Positions 47,276-60,131 of a DNA stretch of 64,000 bases are shown in pieces; positions within the stretch are counted from its first letter, which is position 1; each line of letters starts with the position of its first letter. This DNA comes from Heterostelium album PN500 (lineage: Eukaryota > Evosea > Eumycetozoa > Acytosteliales > Acytosteliaceae): positions 1,184,435 through 1,248,434 of the forward strand of contig NW_008805072.1 of assembly GCF_000004825.1 (NCBI RefSeq), written 5' to 3'. Position numbers and translations under genes: made by a program. The notes under the pieces were generated by a model. It was not told the origin of the DNA. It saw only the letters and a program-made list of their open reading frames with translations, and made no database searches.

Positions 47276-48292
47276 TAGAATGTTTGATATTAATTGTTTC
47301 ATCAACTTGAAAATAAATAAGATATCATCATCTATCTAAACAAGTATATTATTGAAAAAAACAAAACAAAACAACAACTCGAGATGTTGTTTATCCGCAT
47401 TCATAAAAAAAAACAAACAAACACAGACAAAACAAAAAAGAAAAAGAAAATTGTGCTAAGCACAAACAAACAAACAACAACATCATCATCAAAAATAAAA
47501 ACAGGTGTTAACAAACAAAAAGCAAATAAACAAAACTCAATAATCGACAATAATGAATGTTATATCATAATCCAAAAGAAAAAAAAAACCTTGATAGGCT
47601 ATCATGTGAGTTGAAATTTCGTGTGCATACTGATAACAATAATAGTTGTACTGAATTACCATTTATCAACAACTGAATTATCATTCAGTTCAGTTTTGAA
47701 ATATGAAAGCGATGATAAAAGATGATATAAAAAAAAATATGTCAACAGTAACTGATAAAGGTGCTGTTCTATCACTGCAGTATATATCATTGGACGGTAG
47801 TGTTTGTTTTATGTACGCACAACTCACTGTACCCCCAAGGATATGCAAGTTGAAATATGATCATCGTATTATAAATATTGAGAGGGTGAAGATAGAATAA
47901 AAACTTTTGTGCAAATCATTCTGACAAAGTAAATCATTTTTTAAAAATAAATAATACTATTTATTTTATTTATTAATTTCATTTTTGATTTAAGAGCAGA
48001 GTTTATTTTTTTTTTCAAATAAAATATTTGATGGGTTTTTTTAATTAATTAAAAATGTAGCCAATGGATTTTTTTTGTTTTTTTGCTTTTCCTAATAAAC
48101 AAAAGGTGATCTAGATAGAGCTTGGTACTCGTTCTTTTCATCTTATATCTATTTATAATTATTACAAGAATATTATATTATAATTTTATAATCTTGTTTC
48201 TTTATTTTATTTATTTTATTTTATTTATTTATTTATTCAATTAAAAAAAACAGTATATTTGTATAATTTATTAATTTTAAATTATAATTAAT
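47276..48292. other. Intergenic region
   Basis: AT-rich. A 65-codon ATG frame at 47703-47900 has no recognisable domain and random-looking codon use, so I do not call it. A somewhat structured stretch with short inverted repeats lies near 47600-47700. Confidence 0.5.
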
Positions 48293-48970
48293 ATGATTAC
48301 CATGAACGATAATAATGATAATGATGGTGGTAGTGAAATCTCGTTTATAGATGCATGGTTTGCTAATGCAAAGAGTGGCAATCAATCGGAGGTCTGTGAA
48401 CTTCTGAGATTGAAGAAAGTGCCAATCGACAGTGCCGATCACCTCGGAAACACAGCACTTCACTACGCAGCAACTGCCGGACATGCTTCAGTTGTAGAAT
48501 CACTTATCAAGAGTGGTGCAAATGTAAATTCTCAAAACAAAGTTGGTGATGCTCCACTTCATAAAGTATGATATCAATCAATCAACCAAAAGCAACTTAT
48601 TGATTATCTCAATCTAACTTGACCTGATTTTAATATTTTAATATTTATTTATATGTTAGGCAGCAGCAAGAGGAAGATTAGAATGTGTAAAGTTATTGGT
48701 TAATCTGGGCAAAGCAAATATTGATCTAAAGAATAAAGATGATGAAATTCCAATCGATTTAACTAAAGATTCAAATATTCAATCCGAACTGCTACCCGTT
48801 TGTAATGGTAATGCCTATCACCAACTTAATAATTACAACCAATCTTAAACAATCAACTAATATCACAATTATTATTATATTACTTTTTAGATTTCGATGA
48901 TGATGACTCTGATGATGATAAAAAAGATGATTCAGATTATGACAGTGAAGAAGAAGGTGATGATGAATAA
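48293..48970 (+). CDS. Ankyrin-repeat protein with acidic tail, 166 aa
   Basis: Exons 48293-48565, 48660-48807 and 48891-48970. After an Asn/Asp-rich start, about three ankyrin repeats follow: DAWFANAKSGNQSEVCELL, then HLGNTALHYAATAGHASVV, then the repeat crossing the first junction (GDAPLHK joined to AAARGRLECVKLLV). The last exon is almost entirely Asp/Glu/Ser and ends in SEEEGDDE. Ankyrin repeats bind proteins; the acidic tail suggests a basic partner or a chaperone-like role (inference). The compact size resembles small soluble ankyrin proteins in many eukaryotes. The splice frame is kept at both junctions. It is intact and unrelated to the broken ankyrin-type gene at 28.8-30.5 kb. Confidence 0.88.
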
Positions 48971-49148
48971 ACTGAACATAGTCATAATCATAATTATATA
49001 CAGAAATGATACTAGTACAATACATATATATATATATAAATATTTATCTTTTATAAAAAAAAAGATAATAAATCAACCAAACAACAATCAACCATTACCA
49101 ACATGTTAAATAAATTAATACTACTATATTTTATTAAAATTGATAAAT

Positions 49149-50475
49149 TTAATGATTTGGAGAGGATGCAGATGCACTTATACTTAATTTACATATTGAA
49201 TTATTTAATTTTAATTTATCTATATTATTTGAGTCTACTTCAATAGTTTGTATACTATTATTGTTGTTGTTGCTGTTATTGTTGTTGTTGTTCCAATAAT
49301 TTCTATTATTTAAATACCAATCTAGAGTTTGACGTAATCCATGATACCAATCAACTTGTTGAGTCCAACCTAATTCCGCTAGTTTTGAACTGTTTAAATG
49401 ATATCGTTGATCGTTGAACGGACGATCTTGAACATATTCTAACATGTTTGATTTAGAAACATGATCACCACCGTTGTTGTTGTTTTTATCATCTGGATAT
49501 AGAATATCAATGAGTGTTTGAGCAACTTGAATATTGGAAATCTCAAAGTCAGTACCGATGTTGTAGATCTCACCGACGATACCACTGTGAAGAATCAAAT
49601 CGAATGCTCTCACAACATCGTCGATATAAAGATAGCTGCGGACATTCAGTCCATTGCCGTGTATAGTACAAGATTTGCTCTCGAGCAGCTGTGTAATGAA
49701 TTTCGGGATGATCTTCTCCGGATACTGCTTTGGTCCGTACACGTTGTTGCCTCGTGTGACGATCGCCGGCAATTGAAATGATTTGTGATAGGATTGCACC
49801 AGCAGTTCTGCCGCTGCCTTACTGGCAGAGTAAGGGTTGGTCGGCTTGAGAATCGAAGTGCACTCGGATGCACCCATCGACTGGCCACTGGGTGGTGACG
49901 ATCCATACACTTCATCGGTGCTAATATATATGAATCGCTGCACTCTATGTCGTCGTGAACACTCCAAAAGATAATGTGTTCCCAATATATTATTCTCTGT
50001 GAAATTGATCGACGATTCAAATGAATTATCAACATGTGTACTAGCTGCAAAATGAATAACAGTATCTATATTTGATTCCTCTGTAAACAATCTATCAAGC
50101 AAAACACTATCCAATATATTTCCCTTTTAAATAAAATGAAAGAAAACAATAAGTTAACTCAATTTAGCTATACACATGTATATATACATACTTTACAAAA
50201 TCTATAATTATCATGTTCTACACTTGATAGATTTAATAAATTTGAACAATAATCTAATTTATCTAAAACTATTAACCTATATGTTTTGTAGTGTTTCGAT
50301 AGATATACAGTGAGATGTGATCCTCTATATATTTATGTAAGTAAGATTTAATAATTGAAAGATATCAAAGTATTTAGACATACATAAAACCAGCACCACC
50401 TGTAATCAATATAGATTTTGGATGATAACTATTTTTTTGACAAATATCATCATCATTTTCACAAAAATGATTCAT
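49149..50475 (-). CDS. tgds: TDP-glucose 4,6-dehydratase-like (extended SDR), 399 aa
   Basis: Predicted NAD-dependent nucleotide-sugar dehydratase, like eukaryotic TGDS and bacterial RmlB. Exons 50475-50384, 50324-50192 and 50123-49149. The Rossmann motif GGAGFIGSHL is completed across the first splice junction (about residues 25-34). The active-site Asp-Glu lies in STDEVYG. The catalytic tyrosine and lysine are in NPYSASKAAAELL. RGNNVYGPKQYPEKIIP and VRSYLYIDDV are also typical. The C-terminus carries an Asn-rich run and a serine-rich tail not expected in the enzyme fold. Human TGDS is about 350 aa; the excess is this low-complexity tail. The true substrate is uncertain, since the biological role of TGDS is unsettled. 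Confidence 0.9.
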
Positions 50476-50789
50476 TTAGATAAAGATTAATATAATTATA
50501 CACTTTTAATTAAAAGATCACAAATAAAAGACAACAATATAAAATTAAACTTTTTTTTTAATGAATTAAATATATAAACAAACATACAAAAAAAAAAACA
50601 TACAAAAAAAACAAAATTATAAATAGATCACCCCATTTACCTCCGATGAAAAATTATTCAAAAGTCTGGAATAAAATGTGGAATAATTAATTGATACATA
50701 TAAATGCTTTTTTCAAAAATGAATAATAACTATAAAACCCTATGTTGTGAATATTGATTATTATTATTATTATTAAATATATATTTTTT
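50476..50789. other. Intergenic region
   Basis: About 310 bp of AT-rich DNA between two minus-strand genes. No feature seen. Confidence 0.6.
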
Positions 50790-51106
50790 TTAATTAACAT
50801 ATAATTTCTTGTTTAATGATTCCATAGTTTTGAGTATGTTCATTACATCGTTGAGATTACATTGTTCGAGATGATCGACTATCGATCTCGAGTATACCAA
50901 GACCTCTTCAATCTTTGATTTCACAAGTTTCTTGAGATATTTGAATTTATCGTCGGCGGTCTGAGGCGATGATGTATAGAGTGCTTTACTTGTGGAATTC
51001 AATGTGAATTGAAATTTCCTATAAGATAATAACTTTGATAATTGTTCAATTTCCTTATTTTTTGATTTGGATTATATTAAAAGTAAGTAACAGTTTTGTT
51101 TGATTA

Positions 51107-51157
<51 letters not shown>

Positions 51158-52847
51158 ATTATCTTTTAAATTAATTATTACATACTTCTTGAGATGATCT
51201 AATGATCTTTGCATAGACAACGAGTGTATCTATATTGGGTGATTTCACAACACGATCATAGATTGCAGCGATGTTATATTTCATATCGTATCGAATGAGC
51301 GTGTATACTTTGTCACGATGAGTGTCCAACTCTGACAGAGGTGATATCTTTGTGACTGGCGATGACAGTGATAGCGGCTGAGGAGGTAACTCACTCGTCA
51401 GAATCGAAGGATGTCTTAATTGTTGTTGCATATGCATTGGTGGAGAGTTACTTAGTTCCATTCTCTGTGGAATACTATCATTGATATTAATATATTTAAT
51501 TTGCTGTGGTAATCCATCTCCATTGTTGTTGTTGTTGTTGTTATTGCTGTTGTTGTTCTTCATTGCCTTTGTTGGTGATGTTGACAATGAAACATCATTA
51601 TGATTATTTATAACGACGTTACATGTATTTGGATGTCTGGGTGATGCTGAAACTTGAATGATGTTTCTTGGTACTGATTGTGTTGGTGTTACTGGATTAG
51701 CTGTAGGTACTGTTGGTCTTGGTGAAAGATTTGGTGTTGTTACATTATTGTTGTTGATATTTACATTTCTTGGTGATATAGGTTGTGGTGTTGTAGTTGC
51801 AGATGTTATAAGTGGTGATGGTGTTGTAGAGGATGAAGATGTATTAGTAGTCGTAGTTGTTGTTGCTGTTGTTGAAATAGTTAAGGTAATTGGTGCAATG
51901 TTCGATGTTTGTTTCTCTTTCATATTTATATCATCTATAAATGGTGATATGCTATTGCTACCACTGATACCATTGCTATTACTACTATTGTTATTATTAT
52001 TATTATCGATCGTCAATGAATTGGCTACTTCATTACATCTTTCAATCATTCTTTTCTCAAGATATGCAATCAATTTCTCATGTGATCCAATTGTGATGGC
52101 ACCCAACAATGTGTAGTCTTCAATAGGGTTGCTATCCAATCGCAGCTGTTGGAGTGCACGACAATAGCCAATGGAGAGTGGCACGCTTGAAATCTGATTC
52201 TCTTGCAACTCTAGAATCTGAAGACGTGTCAATTTACCAATGGAGTCGGGTATCGATTGAATGGCGTTGCTTTTGGCGCGCAGCTCTATCAATCGATCCA
52301 TCTCACTGAGGTGTTGAGGCAGTGTTGTCAACTTGCAGTTGCTGACGTCGAGAATGGTGAGACTGACGCAACCGACCAGTGGAAGTCGGCTCAGTGGATT
52401 GTTGCTGAGATCCAGATGCTCGAGTTCCGGCAGTGTGAGGTGGTCGTCGCTAATCTCGCTTATGTCATTGCCAGCCAGTGAGAGTGAACGCAGCATTGGC
52501 AGATGTTTGAGATCCGATGCACCTCCGAATCGAGTCAGTTTGCAACAGCTCAAGTTGAGCTTCACCAAGGTTTTGAGCCAAGCCGATCCTGGAAGTCCGA
52601 TCATAAGCAACGATGAACATGGATTACCACTGAGATTCAGTGACTCTAACGATTGAAAATCATTTGACAAATCCCATTTGAAATCGTTCAGTTGATTCCT
52701 ACTGCAATTCAACTCTTTTATGACCAATGGTTGTAATTTATTCAGTGGTTTTCTCAGCTGATCTGGGTATTTCGTCAATTTCAACTCACTAAGATCCAAC
52801 TGATTTCCACCACTTTTATTGCAATTTACTATTCTTGTTTTTATCAT
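50790..52847 (-). CDS. Leucine-rich-repeat protein, 641 aa
   Basis: Exon 1 is 52847-51186, a 132-bp intron with a CAA/TTG microsatellite spans 51185-51054, and exon 2 is 51053-50790. The start is the ATG giving MIKTRIVNCNKSGG; the frame extends further upstream only through AT-rich sequence without an ATG. Residues about 15-290 hold LRRs (LESLNLSGNPCSSLL, LEHLDLSNNPLSRLP, LQILELQENQISSVP). Then come a low-complexity Asn/Thr/Pro region (about 300-500) and a helical C-terminus (DKVYTLIRYDMKYNIAAIYD, continuing in exon 2 with KYLKKLVKSKIEEVLVYSR). The nearest downstream AG (at TATAG) breaks the frame, while the AAG acceptor at 51054 keeps it. No kinase, GTPase or membrane segment is visible, so it is likely an adaptor. 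Confidence 0.83.
51108..51157. repeat. TTG (CAA) microsatellite inside an intron
   Basis: About 16 uninterrupted TTG units within the intron of the LRR gene. CAA/TTG is a common dictyostelid triplet repeat; here it is non-coding. Confidence 0.9.
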
Positions 52848-53834
52848 ATTCTTTTTTTTTTTTTCCAAATTCAAATTTCTATAAATAAATAAATAAAAAT
52901 AAATAAATAAAATAAAACAAAAATATACAAACAAATAAAATTTGAATTTAAATCAAAATAAAAATAGTACCAACCAATAAATCTATTATTAAAGTATAAT
53001 ATACAAAAATATAAATATAAATTGGTTTTAGATACCTTATTATTTTTTGATTAATTAATAATATTTTTTATAAAACTATTTTAACCAACTAATAGTAGTG
53101 TGTGTGTGTAAAGTGATGTGTTATGGTGTGTTTTGAAGTGTTTGTTGCTTGTTACTTGAAGAATTAATTATCTGTGTGTTAACTGTTTGATGTGTGATGA
53201 TTGTTTTTTTTGAATTTTTAATTTCTATTTGCCTGTACACCTATACAATGAATCATTCAATTCTATATCTTTAAATATACCTTTTGAAATTCGAAATCAA
53301 TTGATATCTGAACAGTATAGATAAATAGGTAGGTAAATAAGGATGTATATGTATTAATTCTTTTTTTTTTTTTGTTTTATTGATTTATGTATGAATGGAA
53401 TGTGATGGTGATGTAATAATTTAATAAAAAGAAGAAAAGAGGTTATAAATACAATATGTGTATATAATATATAAATATATATTATTTCACAAAGCTAAAG
53501 AATAAAAGGTTGATATAAAAAATCATCACAAAATAAGATCATTAAAACTCCATCTAAAAAATCATTTGCGCGTTAATCCTGAAATTTAATTTTATTATAA
53601 TAATAATTTTTAATAAAACTTTGCAAATCATCATCTTTTCACTGATTTTTATTTTTTGTAAAAATTGAAAATAAGCATTGCGATTGTTTTAAAAATAAAT
53701 TAACATTATTGATATTTGGAAACTAAAATTAAGCCCGAATTATTTATCCAGATTCCGATTTTAAATTTGTGAGTTTTGTTTGTTTGTTTGTTTTTTTTTT
53801 TTGAAAATAAAGAGGGTATGGAATTTTTATTTAT
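52848..53834. other. Intergenic region
   Basis: AT-rich with no supported frame. It contains GT-rich and T-rich simple stretches (53098-53110, 53360-53372) and an isolated TTGCGCG site near 53566-53572. It holds the promoter of the LRR gene and the 3' flank of the ThrRS gene. Confidence 0.55.
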
Positions 53835-56159
53835 TTATTTGAATTCCTTGTTGTTGAGTTTGAACTCTTCGATTAAAGCATCGACGGTGATGGATCCACG
53901 AACGACATTGTCTCTGGTTCTGACGTTGACAGTGTTGTTGTTCAATTCCTCTTCACCGACGACCAAGATGTAATTGTATTGGGACAATTGAGCCTCTCTG
54001 ACCTTCTTTGGAAGGGTCTTGTCAGAGAGATCGACGTCGGCGTAGAAACCGGCGTCAGTGAGAGTCTTGGTGACGCTCTTGGCGTAGTCGGCAAACTTCT
54101 CAGAGACGGTGGCGACCAACACTTGACGTGGTGATACCCAGAATGGCCACTTTCCAGCGGTGTGTTCAATCAAGATGGCCATCATTCTTTCGACGGAACC
54201 GAGAATGGCACGATGGATAATGACTGGACGATGACGTTCCTCTGGTCCGCTACCCATATACTCCAACTCGAATCTAATTGGCAATTGGAAGTCCAATTGA
54301 ATGGTAGCACATTGATGTGCTCTCTTCAATACATCGAAAATTTGAATATCAATCTTTGGACCATAGAATGCACCATCTCCTGGATTTAATTTCCATGGCT
54401 TTCCAAATTTATTCAATGCATCTCTCAAAGACTATATATATATTTAAAAAGATGTGATTAATATCATTGTATTAGTTTGTACAAACAAACATTTGTTATT
54501 CACTTACATTTTCAGCGACATCCCATTGCGCGGCAGTACCCAAATGATTATCTGGACGGGTGGACAACTCGAGTTGGAATTCGAATCCAAAGATACCGTA
54601 TACGTGTTGCATGAATTCGAGACATGACGAGATTTCTTGTTCGACCATGTCTGGGGTACAGAAAATGTGTGCGTCGTCCTGTTGGAACTTACGGACACGG
54701 GTGAGACCAGTCAATGCACCGGCCAACTCGTTTCTGTGCAAGACACCAAAGTCGGCGAAACGAATTGGCAACTCACGGTACGATCTCGAACGATTACCAA
54801 ACATCAAACAATGCGATGGACAGTTCATTGGCTTCAACGAGTAGTTTTGATCGTCACACTTCAAGTTGAACATGTTCTCACCGTATTTAGCCCAATGACC
54901 GGATTCCTCCCACAACTGCTGTGAGAACATGGTTGGGGTGATGACTTCGGTGAATCCACGACGGTGATACTCGTGACGAATAAACTCGACGAGACGATTG
55001 TAGATTCTGGTTCCGTGTGGCAAGAAGAATGCACATCCCGGTGAGTATGGATGGAAGAAGAACAACTCTTGGTTCTTACCGACGTTTCTGTGGTCACGCA
55101 GAGCAGCCTCCTTCATGAAGTTCTGGTACTCTTCGAGTTGCTTCTTGTCTGGGAATGCAATACCGTAGACACGTTGGAGTGGATCGTTCTCAGCCTTACC
55201 CAACCAGTAGGCAGAGGAGTTCTTGACGACGCTGAATGCCTTGACGTAGCTGGTGTTTGGAAGATGTGGACCACGACACAAATCGACCAAAGTACCGCAA
55301 CGGTACAACGAGACGGTGTCCTCAGCTGGAATCTTGGAGATAATCTCAGTTTTGTATTTGTTGTACTTGAACAGCTGGAGAGCGAGATCTCTTGGCACGG
55401 CCAAACGCTCGAATGCTTGCTTCTCTTGGACGATCTTGTTGGCGACTTCGACGATGGTGGCATAGTCTTCGGAGGAAACGATCTTGTTGTCGGACATGGC
55501 CATGTCATAGTAGAAACCCTCGTTGGTTGCTGGACCAATACAGAGTTGGCCACCGTAGATACGCTCCATTGCTTGACCGAGGATGTGTGCAGAGGAATGC
55601 CAGAAGGTCTTCTTACCGGCTTCAGAGTCGAACTTGCAGAGTACCAAATTACAGTCTTTCTCCAATGGTCTTGCAATGTCCCAGATTTGCTCGTCTACCA
55701 AAGACGATACAATGGCGTCGGCCAAACCACGACTGATTCCCTTTGCCACCAAATATGGAGTGGTTTTTCCAGCGAAACCATCGACAACCTTTCCATCTGG
55801 TAATGTAATTTTAATTGGTACATCTGGGAGATCTAGTTATTAATGATAAACATACATTTTGTTAGTTATGTTGATTCTCATTTCTATTTATCTTCTTTTC
55901 TTAGAATGTGTTATTCTAAAACTACTACATACTGGCAATTTCAGCATCATGCTTTGCCTTTAATTCATCCCAAATCTTGATTCTCTCAGTGATGTACTCT
56001 GGGTTAACCAAATTCAATTGAACCTTTCCTGGCTTCTCTTTCTTTGGTTGTTGTTGCTTTTGTTGTTGTTGCTTTGGTGCAGCAGCAGCAGCGGCAACTG
56101 GTGCAGCAGTGGTTTCAGCAGCAGCTGGTTGTTGTTGTTGTTTCGTTTTTATTTTCCAT
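53835..56159 (-). CDS. thrS: Threonyl-tRNA synthetase, cytosolic type; frame conflict at the start
   Basis: Class II aminoacyl-tRNA synthetase charging tRNA-Thr. Exons: about 56159-55933, 55832-54508 and 54431-53835. Exon 1 encodes a Gln/Ala-rich leader and a Lys-rich helix typical of eukaryotic ThrRS. Exon 2 begins with the TGS domain ([15 protein letters not shown]), then the second additional/editing domain with HSSAHILG, then the catalytic core with [15 protein letters not shown] (motif 1) and [10 protein letters not shown] with its zinc cysteine. Exon 3 ends with the anticodon-binding domain. The only good ATG (56159) is one base out of frame with the CAA-repeat leader: it gives 14 codons and a stop. 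One extra base in an A run would explain it. The rest of the gene is intact. Confidence 0.9.
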
Positions 56160-56911
56160 TTTGATTTACAATATTACTATAAAAAAAAATAATGAAATAA
56201 AGATATCAATATAATAATATGTAATATTTAAAAATAAAAAATGTTTAAAAAAAAAAAAAAGCAATCAAAGTTTTCAACACACAGTTTGTTCAATTCAAAA
56301 AAAATGACCTTACGTTATGATTTATTTTAAAATTTTTTTTAAAAAGAATAATTTTTTTTTTTTGTTGACTTTACACAATTTTTTTTTAATTTATTTTGAA
56401 AATATTTTAGTTTAATAGTTTTGTTTAATTAAAAACTTAAATGTTTGTTGAAATGTAGATTTGATTTGTTTTTTTATAGTTTAAACAACACTATTTATAG
56501 TAGGGGAGAAAGGTGAGAGGGTGAATAGTGAAAGGGAAGGGGAAAAGTGTGAATTGGTGAAATTCTTGAAAAAATAACAAAAAAATAAAAACCAATACCA
56601 AAAGATGATATTTTATTGTAAACTTGGTATTACTAATATTTTTCTCATCTAAATATATTCTTGAATATTTATCATATCAATATATTTATTGGTCATAATA
56701 TACTTTGTAATTGATGTAGTGAATTTTGGTAAAACAACATTTATTTTAATACATAAATCCAAGCGGATTCAAACTTTTGATCAAAAAAAAAAAGTTAAAT
56801 ACAAATGTGAAATATGATTGTTCATTGAAAAAATGACATTGTTGTTGTTGTTGTTTATGTATAAAATTGGCTGGGTATAATAATATTATTATTGATATAT
56901 ATGGAAAAAAT
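56160..56911. other. Intergenic region
   Basis: AT-rich, containing the ThrRS promoter and probably a 5'-UTR intron end (a TATAG acceptor-like site just before the ATG, about 56180). No coding frame. A G-rich stretch occurs near 56500-56550. Confidence 0.5.
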
Positions 56912-57970
56912 CTACCAGTCATTGCTAATATTTAAAGAGTTTGAAAGGGTGGCATCATTGATTACAGATGAGTTGGAAAGATATTCAGAGTCCTGCTGCG
57001 ATGCTTGATTATCATTGGATTTTACCAAATTGATGCTATCGTTTGATGGATTGCTTTCAATCTTTGATTCGTCACTCTCCACCTCGAGTCCGGTGACTGA
57101 CTCTACCTCTTCATTGGCCTGATGCTGGTTGCTCTCGGAAATGGGTGGACTGGTGACTATACTATTGTGGTCAGTCTCCGATTGGTTGACTGCGATGTTT
57201 GAGCTTGGCGATTCATCACCCTTGTCATTGTCACCACTGTTACTGTTGTTGCTATGACTGCTGCTGCTACTGCTATCGTTTTGGTTCAGGTTGTTATCGC
57301 TGCTGCTCGATAGTGCGATGTGATTGTTTTTGTTGTTGTTGTTGGTAGTAGTTGTGGGGTTGTTGTTGTTGTTGTTGGGAACAACCTGAGCACTGGCACT
57401 GCTGCTGTTGTTGTTGTTGTCATCGATGGAAAGATTCGATGGTTTCAATCTTGATTGTTGTTTGCTGCTGCTGTTGCTGTTATTGCTGTTGGTGAAATTG
57501 TTGTTAAAACCATAGCTGTTCTTTAGCTGTTTATCGGAACCACTACTGCTTGAGGAGTGTCTAGAGTGTGACAGATGGTTTTTGATTCTGTCTTCGAATG
57601 ACTGTGGAATGACACCATCCATCTCTTCGTGTAGGAAATCATCTTGTTGACTGTTGATCAACTCCTCTCTGCTCAGAATAGAGCTCTCACTACGCAACTC
57701 CATATCTAGATTACTGTGATCGTCCAATATCGATGTTGAAACAGTTGCACAGTTGGATTGAAAGAAACGTTCACTACCACTGTCGGACTCTTGATTGTTA
57801 ATAGATGGTGGTGATGTAATATTAACAATAGTAGATGTATTATTATGATTATTATTATTAGTATTATTAGTTCCATTATTATTATTGCTATTTGATAAAT
57901 TTGTATTTGTTGTAGTGGTGGTTGTTGTTGTGGTAGTAGTTGTTGTAGTTACAGGAACAATGATATCATC

Positions 57971-58001
<31 letters not shown>

Positions 58002-59269
58002 TGTTGTCTGTCATTGTCTTGATCATTATCTTTATCCAAGCTAGTTGTCGTTGACAGCAATGATTCAATATCATTATTATTATTATTATTATTTTCATTG
58101 TTGTTTTGATTGTTATCTCTATTTACACTATTATTATTATTTTCACTCTCTTGAGTATTATTTTCACTATTTATATGGTTGTTGGTTTCAGTTTGATTTG
58201 ATGTAACATCAGTTGATTTCTTATCTAAAATATTATGATTATCATTGTTATTATTCTCTGTATTCTGTTGTTGTTGTGGTTGTTGTTGTTGTTCATTGTC
58301 ACTGTTGTTGTTGCTATTATTATTGTTGCTGTTGTTTGTGGTGTTGGTGTTATTTACAAAACCTTCATTATTTACAGGAGGTGGTGCTATTAGAGATAAT
58401 CTGATGGCTTCAAGTACCATTAGTTCCTCGACTTCGGAAGGTGAATAACTTCCACTGTAGAGCATATCTTGGAAACGAGCACTGCTTGGGACTGCAGGTG
58501 GCACTTTGGCACTGACTGGTTTGGGTGGAGCGTAAGCAGGTGGAGGTGGACGCGGTGCAATCATAATGGGTGCTGCCACTGGCTGTTGACTACCACTACC
58601 ACCACTACCACCACTGCCACTGCCACCGCCATTGCTATTCGTCTTATTCTTACTCTCTTTCATTGCCTTTTCAATCTCTTCTTTCTTCATCTGAATGGTC
58701 AACTCCATAACCTTGGCTTGTTCCATCTCATCCTTCTGTATCTCTTCCTTTGTCAATGGACCAGTATAAACTACACCATACGATGGTTGATTACAAAATG
58801 GACAACTACAAAATGTTAACAATAACAACCTCATATTAATATCACATCCGTTTGATACATCAATCCCCATTCAATCATTGTGTAGTACACTTACCATACA
58901 CTACTGGCATCAGCCGTTGGTTTCTTTATTTGTAGATAACATTCTGTACATATTCCTTTTTTACAACACTTTGATCTATTTAGACTTGGATAATACTATT
59001 TTCGATCGAATATGTATTATATTAGTTTACTATGTTATTATTATTATTAATGTTAGGTTAATATCAATACATACAAGTAAACAAATTGGACATTCTTCGA
59101 GTGATGGATTCTCACTCTCGACAGCAGGATATAAGGGAGACAACTTCTTGTCGAGAATCAACTTTCTAACTGTCTTTGGATCCCATTCACAATCTTTGTA
59201 TATTCCACTGACACAAGTGTACTTACTATCTACCTGATTGTCACCTTTTTTACTAGCCGAGTTTCCCAT
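56912..59269 (-). CDS. SIP5/DA2-like RING protein, 729 aa, possible N-myristoylation
   Basis: Predicted RING-type E3 ubiquitin ligase. Exons 59269-59075, 58995-58895 and 58805-56912. The N-terminus MGNSASKKG fits the myristoylation pattern (Gly2, Ser6, Lys7). [17 protein letters not shown] precedes the RING, as in plant DA2 and fungal SIP5 proteins. The RING is split over three exons: CPICLL, then [14 protein letters not shown] and [11 protein letters not shown], then [13 protein letters not shown], giving the expected C-x2-C, CC, C-x2-C and C-x2-C pairs. A charged helix follows ([14 protein letters not shown]). The C-terminal 500 or so residues are Asn/Ser/Thr low-complexity sequence. A continuous frame starting at 58870 reads through the intron and is not the real start. 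Confidence 0.88.
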
Positions 59270-60131
59270 TGTAGATCAATCACACCAATCAATCTTTAAC
59301 AAACTATAATACTACTACTAAAACTCGACTTGTAACCGTAACTGTAACTTGTGATATTAACTAAACTAATTGACTTGCTATTATTATTATTATTATTATT
59401 ATTTTATGTTTATTATATTGTTTTTAAACTATTTTACAAAACACTTTCTAAATAATAATATTTAATTATGATAACGAATAACTAATAATGATAAAAAATG
59501 AAAAAATATATTTATATAAAATTAACTATATACAAAAGTAGATTTACAATAATAAACAAATTAACAAAGTTGATAACAACGTTTATTTTTATGTTTTTCA
59601 ATAAAAACTATAGGAGTTAGTGAGTGAGTGATTCAACCTATTTTTTTAAATGTTTTATTAATATTATTATTTTTATTGCAAACAACAAAACATTTACTAA
59701 TTTGATTAATATATGAAAAATAAAAATAATATTTAAAATAAAAATAAACACAAGCAAAATTAATAAAGCAATTTATAATTTGATTAAGAGTAAAACTAAA
59801 ATACAGATAGATATATTTAAATGCTATGTTGTATTTATTACTACTACTACTATTGTTATTATAATTATTATTATCAAGATTTGAATATATTTGTTACTAA
59901 AACCTAATAACTAATGATTAGTTGATTGAATTGATATTTTATTATAATATAAATAAATTTTGATAGATATACTGTTTAATATAGAAAAATTTAATTAAAA
60001 AATTAAAAAAAAAAAAACACTTCTTTTTAATATAACAATAATTATTGATGTCTTGTAAAAAAAATAACCACACACTCTAAAAAATTAATGTTTTTTTTAA
60101 ATTAAATATGTGTAATTATTAATTGTTTTTA
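59270..60131. other. Intergenic region
   Basis: AT-rich, with TAT/ATT repeats (59380-59402). It separates the start of the RING gene from the 3' end of the CAP-D3 gene, both on the minus strand. No frame. Confidence 0.6.

Noticed and set aside
47703-47900. 65-codon ATG frame
   Set aside because: No domain, no splice partners, and codon use unlike the neighbouring real genes.
55051-55843. Long plus-strand frame of 250 codons
   Set aside because: Antisense to threonyl-tRNA synthetase exon 2, whose frame is unmistakable; a shadow of codon bias.
58213-58448. Cys/Val/Leu-rich plus-strand frames
   Set aside because: Antisense shadow of the Asn/Gln repeats of the RING protein.
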